Source: Streptomyces sp. CB02366 (GTDB lineage Bacteria > Actinomycetota > Actinomycetes > Streptomycetales > Streptomycetaceae). From it: 64,000 nucleotides of DNA. Shown in pieces: positions 16,115 through 24,567 of this stretch. Below the pieces are notes generated by a model. That model saw only the letters and a list, made by a program, of their open reading frames with translations. It had not been told where the DNA came from and made no database searches. Location of the stretch: assembly GCF_001905905.1 (NCBI RefSeq), contig NZ_LIVT01000015.1:1-64000 (forward strand), written 5' to 3'. The translations under genes were made by a program, and so were the position numbers. How positions within the stretch are numbered: position 1 is the first letter of the stretch; each line of letters opens with the position of its first letter.

Positions 16115-18682
16115 CTACTCGTCGAACGCCTCCGGTTTCCGGGTGCTGTCGTTGGGCTTCGTCGGGCTGTGCACCACCTTGATGGGCAGCCCTTCGTCAC
16201 GGAACGCCTTGCGTGCCGCCTTGGCCACCTCCGGGTCGGAGAAGTGCCACTCCACGGTCCGGCCGCCGGACGCCTCCACCTGCGCACGGGCCTCGGTGAC
16301 GAACTTGTCCTTCCCCGAGGGGGTGAGCGTGCCCTTGTCGGTCTTGGACAGGTAGCTGCCGTAACCGTTCTTGGCCTCCAGGAACGTCTGCCGGGAGGAG
16401 TCCCAACCGTCGTACTCCACGGCCGGCTTGCCCTCCCGCGGGTGCGGTACGACGTACTCCTGGCCCCGGTTCGTCCCGGTGATCTGCTCCTGGTAGCGGA
16501 GCCAGGACTCGTTCTTCCAGTTGGGCGCGGGGTTGCGGTCCCGGCTCGCCCAGTAGCCGTCGCCCGCGTCCGCGTCGCCGAGGGTGCGGTCCTTGAGGTC
16601 GTCGGCCCAGGACGGCGGGTTGTAGTTGCGGGGGTCGGAGGTGTCGTTGCGCTGCGGCTCCGGGTACTGCTTCTTGTCCGCCGCCGCCTTCCGCGCCCGC
16701 TCCGGCTCCTCCAGCCGCTTCTGCTCCAGGTGCGCCTGCCGCTCCGCCGCCCGCGCCTCTTCGGCCGCCTTCTTGGCCGTCTCGTCGCAGCCGCCCTCGG
16801 CGAGGACGACCCGGCCCGGGGAGCCGCCCGCCAGCACACCGGTTCCCGAGCCCGGCACGCCACCGCCGCCGGGGCCGCCGCCGGGGCCGTACGGCACTCT
16901 CGGCGGTCCGCCCGCGATCGCGCAACCGGTCCGGCGCGCCGCGTCCTCGGCGCTGTCCGCCGCCTCGTCTGCTTCCTTCGCCGCCTTCCGTACGCCGTCG
17001 AGGTCGCCGGCCTCGGCGGCCTTGCGGGCCCGGCGGGCGGCGGAGCTCGCGTCGCCCGCCGCCTCCGCGACCTCCGAGGCGATTTTGCCCAGCTTGCCGA
17101 GTTTCCCGACCTTGCCGACGACCTTCGCGACGTTGTAGCCGGGGATGAAGATCGATCCGACGTTCCAGATCACATCGGTGACGGCCCGGGTCTTCTCGCC
17201 GTTGTTCCAGCGCTCGCGGACCTCGTCCCCGACGAAGATGTCGTCGCCGACCGTGATCACGGTGTTGACGGAGGCTCCGCCCCAGTCCAGGATCGCGCCG
17301 AGGTAGTCGCCGTCGTCCCACTTGTCGCCCGCGCCGGAGGAGTCCTGGACCCACTGGTCGCCGAGCTGCTTGCCGTAGTCGACCAGTCCCGACCAGGTCT
17401 CCGGCTTGAACAGGTCGATGATCCCGGAGATGTCACCCCAGATCCCGTCGACCACGAGGCCCTTGACGACCTGCGTCGTACGGTCCCAGGCGCAGCCGAA
17501 GAACCCCCAGCCGCCGCAGTCCTCCTGCTCCTCGGCCTCCTCACCGTCCTCGCCTTCGCCCTCGTCGTGGACCGGCTGGACGTCGTAGGCGGCCTCGGGC
17601 TCCTCGTCGTCCTCGGGGAAGGTGTCCTCGCCGGTGCCGGGCCGTCCCTGGTCGTCGGGGCCTCCGGTGCCGCCGCCGGTCGTCGTGGAGCCCTCCGTGC
17701 CGCCGGAGCCCTCCGTTCCGCCGGAACCCTCCGTTCCGCCGGAACCCTCCGTTCCGCCGGAGCCTTCGGTGCCGCCGGTACCCTCCGTTCCGCCGGAGCC
17801 CTCGGTGCCGCCGGAGCCCTCCGTGCCTTCGCCACCGCCCGGTGCCCCGGCGCCGCCGGTGCTTCCCGTGCCGCCCGTCGCGTCACCGCCCGCGGCCCCT
17901 CCGGTGGCGCCGCCCGTGGTCGTCGTACCGCCGTCCGCGCTGCCCGCCGTACCGCCGTCCGCGCCCCCGTCCGCTTCGCCGCCGCCCGTAGCGCCGCCCG
18001 TGCTGCCGTCCGGACCTTCGCCCGCCTGGACGGAGCCGCCCGGGGAGACCGGGCAGGAGCTGCCGGTCAGCGAGCAGATCGCGGACTGGAGACCCGCCGT
18101 GATCCGGCCGCCGAGGCCGCCCACGGTCAGGGCGGCGATCAGCGCCACGACGATCAGGACCAGGCCCAGGTACTCCAGGGCGGTCTGCCCCCGGTCCCGC
18201 TTCCAGGTGATCATGTGCGGGAGCGAGAACCTCGGCGGCCGCCCGCGCTCGGCGGCCGGCAGACGGAACCACGCCCGGCTGCCCGCCCGGTTGACCAGGA
18301 CGAGGATCAGGAGCGGCAGGACCAGCTGCGTGAAACCGTCCGGCGACCCCTGGCCCACGTTGGCGAGGCCGCCGAGGACCAGCCACACCTGGACGGCCAC
18401 CACGCCCCACCGCACCCGGGGGCCGCCCGTGCGCACATGCCGGGCCAGGAGCGCCGCGAGCACCCCGGGCGCGGAGGCGTACAGCAGGATGCCGAGCACC
18501 TCGGCGCCCATCGCCCCCACCGCGAAGGCGGAGCCGGACAGGCCGACCGCCCCCAGCACCGTCGCGCCGAACAGCACGAGGAGCAGGACGCGCACCAGGA
18601 CGAGCGGGCCCGGGAGTTCACGCCGCGGGGCGGCGGCCGGGGCCGGGCCCCCCGCTACGGGTATGCCACCGACAGCAGACAT
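16115..18682 (-). CDS. polymorphic toxin: membrane region, pilin-like segment, repeat linker, Tox-REase-5-type nuclease
   Basis: An 855-residue protein with a composite layout. Residues 25-133 form three or four membrane helices. A basic stretch leads to RDRGQTALEYLGLVLIVVAL (162-181), which looks like a Flp/class III prepilin leader and helix. Residues 215-350 are a Gly/Ser/Thr/Glu-rich linker with eight near-perfect six-residue repeats. 390-590 is a pre-toxin-like region of Trp-rich and helical segments. 590-720 is spacer with a charged coiled-coil stretch. About 722-845 resembles Tox-REase-5, with Asp758 (VEYDGW) and Glu769-x-Lys771 (LEAKNGYG) as the PD-(D/E)xK core. I use ATG 18682; an in-frame GTG exists at 18730. 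Probably a surface-delivered or released DNase, first in an operon with its immunity gene. Confidence 0.82.
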   Translation of the reverse strand: MSAVGGIPVAGGPAPAAAPRRELPGPLVLVRVLLLVLFGATVLGAVGLSGSAFAVGAMGAEVLGILLYASAPGVLAALLARHVRTGGPRVRWGVVAVQVWLVLGGLANVGQGSPDGFTQLVLPLLILVLVNRAGSRAWFRLPAAERGRPPRFSLPHMITWKRDRGQTALEYLGLVLIVVALIAALTVGGLGGRITAGLQSAICSLTGSSCPVSPGGSVQAGEGPDGSTGGATGGGEADGGADGGTAGSADGGTTTTGGATGGAAGGDATGGTGSTGGAGAPGGGEGTEGSGGTEGSGGTEGTGGTEGSGGTEGSGGTEGSGGTEGSGGTEGSTTTGGGTGGPDDQGRPGTGEDTFPEDDEEPEAAYDVQPVHDEGEGEDGEEAEEQEDCGGWGFFGCAWDRTTQVVKGLVVDGIWGDISGIIDLFKPETWSGLVDYGKQLGDQWVQDSSGAGDKWDDGDYLGAILDWGGASVNTVITVGDDIFVGDEVRERWNNGEKTRAVTDVIWNVGSIFIPGYNVAKVVGKVGKLGKLGKIASEVAEAAGDASSAARRARKAAEAGDLDGVRKAAKEADEAADSAEDAARRTGCAIAGGPPRVPYGPGGGPGGGGVPGSGTGVLAGGSPGRVVLAEGGCDETAKKAAEEARAAERQAHLEQKRLEEPERARKAAADKKQYPEPQRNDTSDPRNYNPPSWADDLKDRTLGDADAGDGYWASRDRNPAPNWKNESWLRYQEQITGTNRGQEYVVPHPREGKPAVEYDGWDSSRQTFLEAKNGYGSYLSKTDKGTLTPSGKDKFVTEARAQVEASGGRTVEWHFSDPEVAKAARKAFRDEGLPIKVVHSPTKPNDSTRKPEAFDE
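17687..17830 (-). repeat. in-frame 18-bp tandem repeats in the toxin gene
   Basis: Eight consecutive copies of an 18-base unit encode GGTEGS (one copy GGTEGT). Copies differ mostly at third positions. The tract forms part of the flexible linker between the pilin-like segment and the pre-toxin region and could change length by slippage without breaking the frame. Confidence 0.8.
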
Positions 18683-18834
18683 ACGTGACCGACCCCCGGG
18701 GCGCCCATGAGTGACATGACAATCGGTCACCCTAGGGTCGCGGGCCCCCTCACGTCGTGGGCCCCCGGACCCAACCCCGGGCCCATACGGGCGGTTCGAT
18801 CACCCGGGCCGTCGGCCACCCGCCCCCGAAGCGA

Positions 18835-18889
18835 CGTACCCGGTGGCGGGACCACTCGTGCGAAACGAGCGGGCCTGCCACCGGGTACG
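18835..18889 (-). terminator. serA terminator, long hairpin
   Basis: A 16-bp inverted repeat (18835-18850 with 18874-18889, 15 of 16 paired) encloses a second 5-bp hairpin, CTCGT-GCGAA-ACGAG. It starts 42 bases past the serA stop on the minus strand and separates serA from the toxin operon. Confidence 0.75.
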
Positions 18890-18930
18890 GAGCGGGGTCG
18901 TCCAGCTGTCCGTGCGCCTACCGGGCGAGG

Positions 18931-20523
18931 TCAGTCGGTGAGGTCCACCGAGCGGGCCGAGGACGCGCCGATCTCCTCCGCGATCTCGGTCAGCACCGGC
19001 TGCGGGACCGTCTCGTCCACGGTGAGGACGACCAGCGCCTCGCCGCCCTCCGCGGCACGCGAGACCTGCATGCCCGCGATGTTCAGCCCGGCCTCGCCGA
19101 GGATCTTGCCGACCGCGCCCACCACGCCGGGACGGTCCTGGTAGCGCAGGACGACCATGTGGTCGGCCAGCGCCAGATCGACGTCGTGCTCACCGATGGC
19201 GACGATCTTCTGGAGGTGCTTCGGGCCTGCCAGCGTGCCGGAGACCGCGACCTCCTGGCCGTCGGCGAGCGTGCCGCGCACGGTGACCACATTGCGGTGG
19301 TCGGGCGACTCGGAGCTGGTGGTGAGACGGACCTCGACACCGCGCTCCTGCGCGAACAGCGGGGCGTTGACGTAACTGACGGTCTCGTCGACGACGTCCT
19401 CGAAGACGCCCTTGAGCGCGGACAGTTCCAGCACCTTGACGTCGTGCTGGGTGATCTCGCCGTACACCTCGACGTCGAGCCGGGCCGCGACCTCGCCCGC
19501 GAGCGCGGTGAAGATCCGGCCGAGCTTCTCCGCCAGCGGCAGACCGGGACGCACGTCCTCCGCGATGACGCCGCCCTGGACGTTGACCGCGTCCGGGACC
19601 AGCTCGCCGGCGAGGGCCAGGCGGACGGACTTGGCGACCGCGATGCCCGCCTTCTCCTGCGCCTCGTCCGTGGAGGCCCCGAGGTGCGGGGTGCAGACGA
19701 CCTGGTCGAACTGGAACAGCGGGGAGTCCGTGCAGGGCTCCTTCGTGTACACGTCGAGGCCGGCGCCGGCGACGCGGCCCTCCTTGAGCGCGGAGGCCAG
19801 CGCCTCCTCGTCGACGATCCCGCCGCGCGCGGCGTTGACGATGCGCACCGAGGGCTTCACCTTGTGCAGCGCCTCGTCGCCGATCAGACCCAGCGTCTCC
19901 GGGGTCTTGGGCAGGTGCACGGTGATGAAGTCGGCGACCTCCAGCAGCTCGTCCAGGCTGAGGAGCTTGACGCCCATCTGCGCGGCGCGGGCCGGCTGCA
20001 CGTAGGGGTCGTAGGCGACGATCTTCATGCCGAAGGCCGACATGCGCTGGGCGACCAGGACGCCGATGCGGCCGAGGCCGACGACGCCGAGCACCTTCTC
20101 GCTGAGCTCGACCCCGGTGTACTTGGAGCGCTTCCACTCGCCGTTCTTGAGGGCGGTGTTGGCCTGCGGGATGTTGCGCGCGGTGGCCACCAGCAGACCG
20201 CAGGCCAGCTCGGCGGCGGTGACGATGTTGGAGGTCGGTGCGTTGACGACCATCACGCCGGCCTTGGTGGCGGCGGAGACGTCGACGTTGTCCAGACCGA
20301 CGCCCGCGCGGGCCACGACCCGGAGCTTCCTGGCGGCGGCGATCGCCTCGGCGTCGACCTTGGTGGCGGAGCGCACCAGGATGGCGTCGACGTCGGCGAT
20401 GGCGGGGAGCAGTTCGGCGCGGTCGGCGCCGTTGCAGTGCCGGATCTCGAAATCCGGACCCAGGGCGTCGACGGTGGCGGGCGACAGCTCTTCAGCGATG
20501 AGTACGACAGGTTTCGAGCTCAC
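18931..20523 (-). CDS. serA: D-3-phosphoglycerate dehydrogenase
   Basis: A 530-residue NAD-dependent enzyme for the first committed step of serine synthesis. It has the long actinobacterial form: substrate domain, Rossmann domain with GVVGLGRIGVLVAQ, catalytic Arg in NAARGGIVDEEAL and His in CTPHLGAST, then an intervening domain and a C-terminal ACT domain (VVLRYQDRPGVVGAVGKIL) that likely senses serine. I start at GTG 20523 because GAGG lies six bases upstream; a GTG 12 bases further out lacks one. It follows ilvC on the same strand after a 293-base gap and a terminator, so it is probably a separate unit. Confidence 0.96.
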   Translation of the reverse strand: MSSKPVVLIAEELSPATVDALGPDFEIRHCNGADRAELLPAIADVDAILVRSATKVDAEAIAAARKLRVVARAGVGLDNVDVSAATKAGVMVVNAPTSNIVTAAELACGLLVATARNIPQANTALKNGEWKRSKYTGVELSEKVLGVVGLGRIGVLVAQRMSAFGMKIVAYDPYVQPARAAQMGVKLLSLDELLEVADFITVHLPKTPETLGLIGDEALHKVKPSVRIVNAARGGIVDEEALASALKEGRVAGAGLDVYTKEPCTDSPLFQFDQVVCTPHLGASTDEAQEKAGIAVAKSVRLALAGELVPDAVNVQGGVIAEDVRPGLPLAEKLGRIFTALAGEVAARLDVEVYGEITQHDVKVLELSALKGVFEDVVDETVSYVNAPLFAQERGVEVRLTTSSESPDHRNVVTVRGTLADGQEVAVSGTLAGPKHLQKIVAIGEHDVDLALADHMVVLRYQDRPGVVGAVGKILGEAGLNIAGMQVSRAAEGGEALVVLTVDETVPQPVLTEIAEEIGASSARSVDLTD

Positions 20524-20771
20524 GTGAGTCCTCACAAGTCCAGTGCGGACGGCCGTCCCGACGGCCGCAGGCGGTGGAGGGGCTAGCCGCGTGGTAGACG
20601 CACGACACTGTGGGCCCTGACGCGTGTATGTGTGCAGAAGTGTAGTCCTGCGACGGGCTCTGTACTGCGCCCCGGTGGAAGGATCACCCGCACGAGGGTG
20701 GACGTCGTGTCCACCCGTACGGAGCGGCCCCTCCGGCGCCCCCGTACGGAGCGACTCCTCCGGTGGTACGA

Positions 20772-20807
20772 AGCGGGGCGGGCCCCGTGACCAGGACCCG
20801 CCCCGCT
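20772..20807 (-). terminator. ilv operon terminator hairpin
   Basis: AGCGGGGCGGG (20772-20782) and its exact complement (20797-20807) form an 11-bp stem with a 14-base loop. It begins nine bases past the ilvC stop on the minus strand. Confidence 0.65.
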
Positions 20808-20816
20808 CCCCGAGGG

Positions 20817-21818
20817 CTACGCCTCTTCGTCGTTCACCCAGCTCATGAGCTTGCGCAGCTCACGGCCGGTGGTCTCCAGCAGGTGGTCGCCGTCGGCCTT
20901 CTTGTACTCGTTGTACTTGGGCAGGCCGTTGTGGTACTCGGCCATCCAGTTCTTGGCGAAGGTGCCGTCCTGGATCTCGGCGAGGACCTTCTTCATCTCG
21001 GCCTTGGTGGCGTCGGTGATGATGCGGGGGCCGGTGACGTAGTCGCCCCACTCGGCGGTCTCGGAGATGGACCAGCGCATCTTCTCCAGGCCGCCCTCGT
21101 ACATGAGGTCGACGATGAGCTTCAGCTCGTGCAGGCACTCGAAGTACGCGATCTCCGGCTGGTAGCCGGCCTCGGTCAGCGTCTCGAAACCGGCCTTGAC
21201 CAGGGCGGCGGTGCCACCGCAGAGGACGGCCTGCTCACCGAACAGGTCGGTCTCGGTCTCCTCGGTGAAGGTCGTCTTGATGACGCCGGCGCGGGTGCCG
21301 CCGATGCCCTTCGCGTACGAGAGGGCCAGCTCCAGGCCCTTGCCCGAGGCGTCCTGCTCGACGGCCACGATGCAGGGGACGCCGCGGCCCTCCTCGTACT
21401 GGCGGCGGACCAGGTGGCCGGGGCCCTTGGGGGCGACCATGCAGACGTCGACGTTGGCCGGCGGCTTGATGAAGCCGAAGCGGATGTTCAGGCCGTGGCC
21501 GAAGAACAGCGCGTCGCCGTCCTTGAGGTTGTCCTTGACGGACTCCTCGTAGACCTGGGCCTGGATCGGGTCCGGGACGAGGATCATGATGACGTCGGCC
21601 TCGGCGGCCGCCTCGGCGGGGGTCACCACGCGCAGGCCCTGCTCCTCGGCCTTGGCCTTGGACTTCGAGCCCTCGTGCAGACCGACGCGGACGTCGACGC
21701 CGGAGTCGCGGAGCGACAGCGCGTGGGCGTGGCCCTGGCTGCCGTATCCGAGAACCGCGACCTTGCGGCCCTGGATGATGGACAGGTCGGCATCGTCGTC
21801 GTAGAACAGCTCGGCCAC
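20817..21818 (-). CDS. ilvC: ketol-acid reductoisomerase (class I)
   Basis: A 333-residue NADPH enzyme that isomerises and reduces acetolactate or acetohydroxybutyrate in Val/Leu/Ile synthesis. The N-terminal Rossmann part has AVLGYGSQGHAHALSLRDSG with the usual basic NADPH-selecting loop after it. The knotted C-terminal domain carries the metal ligands in the segment TETDLFGEQAVLCGG and later ECLHELKLIVDLMYEGG. Length is typical of the short class I form. It is the last gene of ilvB-ilvN-ilvC, 117 bases after ilvN, and is followed by a hairpin terminator. Confidence 0.97.
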   Translation of the reverse strand: MAELFYDDDADLSIIQGRKVAVLGYGSQGHAHALSLRDSGVDVRVGLHEGSKSKAKAEEQGLRVVTPAEAAAEADVIMILVPDPIQAQVYEESVKDNLKDGDALFFGHGLNIRFGFIKPPANVDVCMVAPKGPGHLVRRQYEEGRGVPCIVAVEQDASGKGLELALSYAKGIGGTRAGVIKTTFTEETETDLFGEQAVLCGGTAALVKAGFETLTEAGYQPEIAYFECLHELKLIVDLMYEGGLEKMRWSISETAEWGDYVTGPRIITDATKAEMKKVLAEIQDGTFAKNWMAEYHNGLPKYNEYKKADGDHLLETTGRELRKLMSWVNDEEA

Positions 21819-21935
21819 TGGGTCTTCTCCTTGGTGTGCAGGTGTTGCGTCCCACCGTACGGCGGGGTGCGTCGTGTGCGTTGTCGGGTCTCGCCATGCG
21901 AGCGGAGCCGGTGGCTCCGCCCGGGGCGCGTCCGC

Positions 21936-22463
21936 TCAGGCCGAGCGGTCGAGGGCGCGCAGGGACCGGTCGGTGATCGAGCGCGCGCCGCGCCCTATGG
22001 CGATGGTGCCGGACTGGACGAGCTCCTTGATGCCGTACTGCTCCAGCATCTTGAGCATCGCCTCCAGCTTGTCGGCCCCTCCGGTCGCCTCGATCGTGAC
22101 GGCCTCCGGGGAGACGTCGACGGTCTTGGCGCGGAACAGCTGGACGATCTCGACGATCTGGGAGCGGGTCTCGCTGTCGGCGCGGACCTTCACCAGGACG
22201 AGCTCCCGCTGGATCGCAGCGGAGGGCTCGAGTTCGACGATCTTCAGGACGTTGACCAGCTTGTTGAGCTGCTTGGTCACCTGCTCCAGGGGCAGGCCCT
22301 CGACATTCACGACGATGGTGATGCGGGAGATGTCGGGGTGCTCGGTGGTACCGACCGCGAGCGAGTCGATGTTGAAGCCGCGTCGGGAGAACAGGGCGGT
22401 GATCCGGGCGAGGACACCGGGCTTGTTCTCGACCAGGACGGAGAGCGTGTGCTTTTCGGCCAT
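21936..22463 (-). CDS. ilvN: acetolactate synthase regulatory subunit
   Basis: A 175-residue subunit that activates the catalytic IlvB chain and makes it sensitive to valine. The N-terminal ACT domain is clear: TLSVLVENKPGVLARITALF then FSRRGFNIDSLAVG and ISRITIVV (residues 5-55). The C-terminal half matches the ALS small-subunit domain. The ATG at 22463 has GAGAGAAC upstream and lies 23 bases after the ilvB stop, so the two are co-translated from one message. The frame stays open upstream within ilvB but has no matching family sequence there. Confidence 0.96.
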   Translation of the reverse strand: MAEKHTLSVLVENKPGVLARITALFSRRGFNIDSLAVGTTEHPDISRITIVVNVEGLPLEQVTKQLNKLVNVLKIVELEPSAAIQRELVLVKVRADSETRSQIVEIVQLFRAKTVDVSPEAVTIEATGGADKLEAMLKMLEQYGIKELVQSGTIAIGRGARSITDRSLRALDRSA

Positions 22464-22486
22464 GGGAGTCGTTCTCTCTCTGTCTC

Positions 22487-24337
22487 TCAGTCGTCTTCGT
22501 TGTCGCCGAAGTCGGGGCGGACGCCGCGTGCGGCCTGGACCTCGTCGTTGGAGGTGCCGGCGGCGACCATCGGCCAGACCATGGCGTCCTCGTGGACGAT
22601 GAAGTCGATCACGACGGGGCGGTCGTTGATGGAGTTGGCCTCTTCGATGACCTTGTCCAGGTCGGCCGGGTCCTCGCAGCGGATGGAGTAGCAGCCCATG
22701 GCCTCGGAGAGCTTCACGAAGTCCGGGACGCGGGTGCCGCGGGCGGGGGTGCCGTCCGCGTCCGGGCCGGAGTGCAGCACGGTGTTGGAGTAGCGCTGGT
22801 TGTAGAAGAGGGTCTGCCACTGGCGGACCATCCCGAGGGCGCCGTTGTTGATGACGGCGACCTTGATCGGGATGTTGTTGAGCGCGCAGGTGGTCAGTTC
22901 CTGGTTGGTCATCTGGAAGCAGCCGTCGCCGTCGATGGCCCAGACGGTGCGGTCGGGCGCGCCGGCCTTGGCTCCCATCGCGGCCGGGACCGCGTAGCCC
23001 ATCGTCCCGGCGCCGCCGCTGTTGAGCCAGGTGGCGGGCTGCTCGTAGTCGATGAAGTGGGCGGCCCACATCTGGTGCTGGCCGACGCCCGCGGCGAAGA
23101 TCGTGCCCTCGGGGGCGAGCCTGCCGATGCGCTGGATGACCTGCTGCGGGGAGAGGCTGCCGTCGTCGGGCAGGTCGTAGCCGAGCGGGTAGGTCTCGCG
23201 CCAGCGGTTGAGGTCCTTCCACCACGCGCTGTAGTCGCCGGTGTTGCCCTCGGTGTGCTCGGCCTGGACGGCCTGGACCAGGTCGGCCAGGACCTCGCGG
23301 GCGTCACCGACGATCGGCACGTCGGCGGTGCGGTTCTTGCCGATCTCCGCGGGGTCGATGTCGGCGTGGACGATCTTGGCGTACGGGGCGAAGCTGTCCA
23401 GCTTGCCGGTGACGCGGTCGTCGAAGCGGGCTCCGAGGGCGACGATCAGGTCGGCCTTCTGCAGCGCGGTGACGGCGGTGACCGAACCGTGCATGCCCGG
23501 CATCCCCACGTGCAGCGGGTGGCTGTCGGGGAAGGCGCCGAGCGCCATCAGGGTGGTGGTGACGGGCGCTCCGGTCAGCTCCGCGAGGACCTTCAGCTCG
23601 GCGGTGGCCCCGGCCTTCAGGACGCCGCCCCCGACGTACAGCACGGGGCGCTTGGACTGGGTGATCAGCTTGGCGGCCTCGCGGATCTGCTTGGCGTGCG
23701 GCTTGGTCACCGGGCGGTAGCCGGGCAGGTCCATCGACGGCGGCCAGCTGAAGGTCGTCCGCGCCTGCAGCGCGTCCTTGGCGATGTCGACGAGGACCGG
23801 CCCCGGGCGGCCGGTGGAGGCGATGTGGAACGCCTCGGCGATGGTGTGCGCGATGTCCTCGGCGCGGGTGACCAGGAAGTTGTGCTTCGTGATCGGCATC
23901 GTGATGCCGCAGATGTCGGCTTCCTGGAAGGCGTCGGTGCCGATGGCGGAGGAGGCGACCTGGCCGGTGATCGCGACCATGGGCACCGAGTCCATGGCGG
24001 CGTCGGCGATCGGGGTGACCAGGTTGGTGGCGCCGGGGCCCGAGGTGACCATGCAGACGCCGACCTTGCCGGTGGCCTGGGCGTAGCCGGTGGCCGCGTG
24101 GCCGGCGCCCTGCTCGTGGCGGACCAGGATGTGGCGGACCCGGGTGGAGTCCATCAGCGGGTCGTAGGCGGGGAGAATGCAGCCGCCGGGGAGGCCGAAC
24201 ACGGTGTCGGCGCCGACTTCCTCGAGCGAGCGGATGAGGGACTGCGCGCCCGTGACGTGCTCAACGGTGGCGGAGGGCTGTCCGCCGGTACGGGCGCGCG
24301 GCTGCGGGTGGTGGGCCCCGGTGGCCTGCTCGGTCAT
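22487..24337 (-). CDS. ilvB: acetolactate synthase catalytic subunit
   Basis: A 616-residue thiamine-diphosphate enzyme that condenses two pyruvates, or pyruvate with 2-ketobutyrate, at the entry to Val/Leu/Ile synthesis. The catalytic Glu lies in VRHEQGAGHAATGYA. The ThDP-binding motif starts at DGDGCFQMTNQEL and runs to NNGALGMVRQWQ. The FAD-domain region is also present. An N-terminal extension of about 25 residues (HHPQPRARTGGQPSATVEH) precedes the domain, as in other actinobacteria. It is first in ilvB-ilvN-ilvC and is preceded by a leader peptide and a terminator-type hairpin, so attenuation is likely. Confidence 0.97.
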   Translation of the reverse strand: MTEQATGAHHPQPRARTGGQPSATVEHVTGAQSLIRSLEEVGADTVFGLPGGCILPAYDPLMDSTRVRHILVRHEQGAGHAATGYAQATGKVGVCMVTSGPGATNLVTPIADAAMDSVPMVAITGQVASSAIGTDAFQEADICGITMPITKHNFLVTRAEDIAHTIAEAFHIASTGRPGPVLVDIAKDALQARTTFSWPPSMDLPGYRPVTKPHAKQIREAAKLITQSKRPVLYVGGGVLKAGATAELKVLAELTGAPVTTTLMALGAFPDSHPLHVGMPGMHGSVTAVTALQKADLIVALGARFDDRVTGKLDSFAPYAKIVHADIDPAEIGKNRTADVPIVGDAREVLADLVQAVQAEHTEGNTGDYSAWWKDLNRWRETYPLGYDLPDDGSLSPQQVIQRIGRLAPEGTIFAAGVGQHQMWAAHFIDYEQPATWLNSGGAGTMGYAVPAAMGAKAGAPDRTVWAIDGDGCFQMTNQELTTCALNNIPIKVAVINNGALGMVRQWQTLFYNQRYSNTVLHSGPDADGTPARGTRVPDFVKLSEAMGCYSIRCEDPADLDKVIEEANSINDRPVVIDFIVHEDAMVWPMVAAGTSNDEVQAARGVRPDFGDNEDD

Positions 24338-24407
24338 CTGCGTTCTCTTCTCGAAGCTGAGGGTTTTCGCGGGTGTTTTGCAGCGTTTTGAGAGGTGTCA
24401 GTGCAAC

Positions 24408-24442
24408 AAAAAAACCCCTCGTGCCGTGAGGCAAGCGAGGGG
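24408..24442 (-). terminator. ilvB attenuator (intrinsic terminator in the leader)
   Basis: On the minus strand CCCCTCG (24436-24442) pairs with CGAGGGG (24415-24421). An inner 4-bp TGCC/GGCA stem extends it, and a run of seven T residues follows (24408-24414). It lies 70 bases before the ilvB start and 47 bases after the leader-peptide stop. T-tracts are rare in this genome, which makes the signal stronger. Confidence 0.85.
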
Positions 24443-24488
24443 AGCGCGCCGGGTGCGGTCCGCAGAGTGTCAAGGGAGTGACTCTGCT

Positions 24489-24530
24489 TCAGCCGACGCG
24501 CTTTCCAAGTACGAGAATTCGGGTGCGCAT
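24489..24530 (-). CDS. ilvB leader peptide
   Basis: A 13-residue open frame, MRTRILVLGKRVG, upstream of the ilvB attenuator. It carries a run of Ile-Leu-Val-Leu plus a later Val, the products of the pathway it precedes. The control codons ATT, GTA and CTT are rare in this genome, which would make ribosome stalling sensitive to charged Ile, Val and Leu tRNAs. I recall an ilvB leader of this kind described in Streptomyces. No Shine-Dalgarno is evident; a promoter-like pair ends seven bases before the ATG, so translation may be leaderless. Confidence 0.85.
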   Translation of the reverse strand: MRTRILVLGKRVG

Positions 24531-24537
24531 GGCATTG

Positions 24538-24567
24538 ACCCTCTCTCCGGCACGCATGACGTGTCAA
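24538..24567 (-). promoter_or_regulatory. probable ilvB operon promoter
   Basis: On the minus strand TTGACA (24562-24567) and GAGGGT (24538-24543) are spaced by 18 bases, close to the Streptomyces vegetative consensus TTGACN/TAGRRT. A transcript starting the usual distance downstream would begin at or within a base or two of the leader-peptide ATG at 24530. Confidence 0.6.

Noticed and set aside
18683..18730. GTG 18730 as the toxin start
   Set aside because: It adds 16 residues (TDCHVTHGRPGGRSR) with no hydrophobic or conserved character. ATG 18682 directly precedes the natural N-terminus and has a GGGGGT upstream. It cannot be fully excluded.
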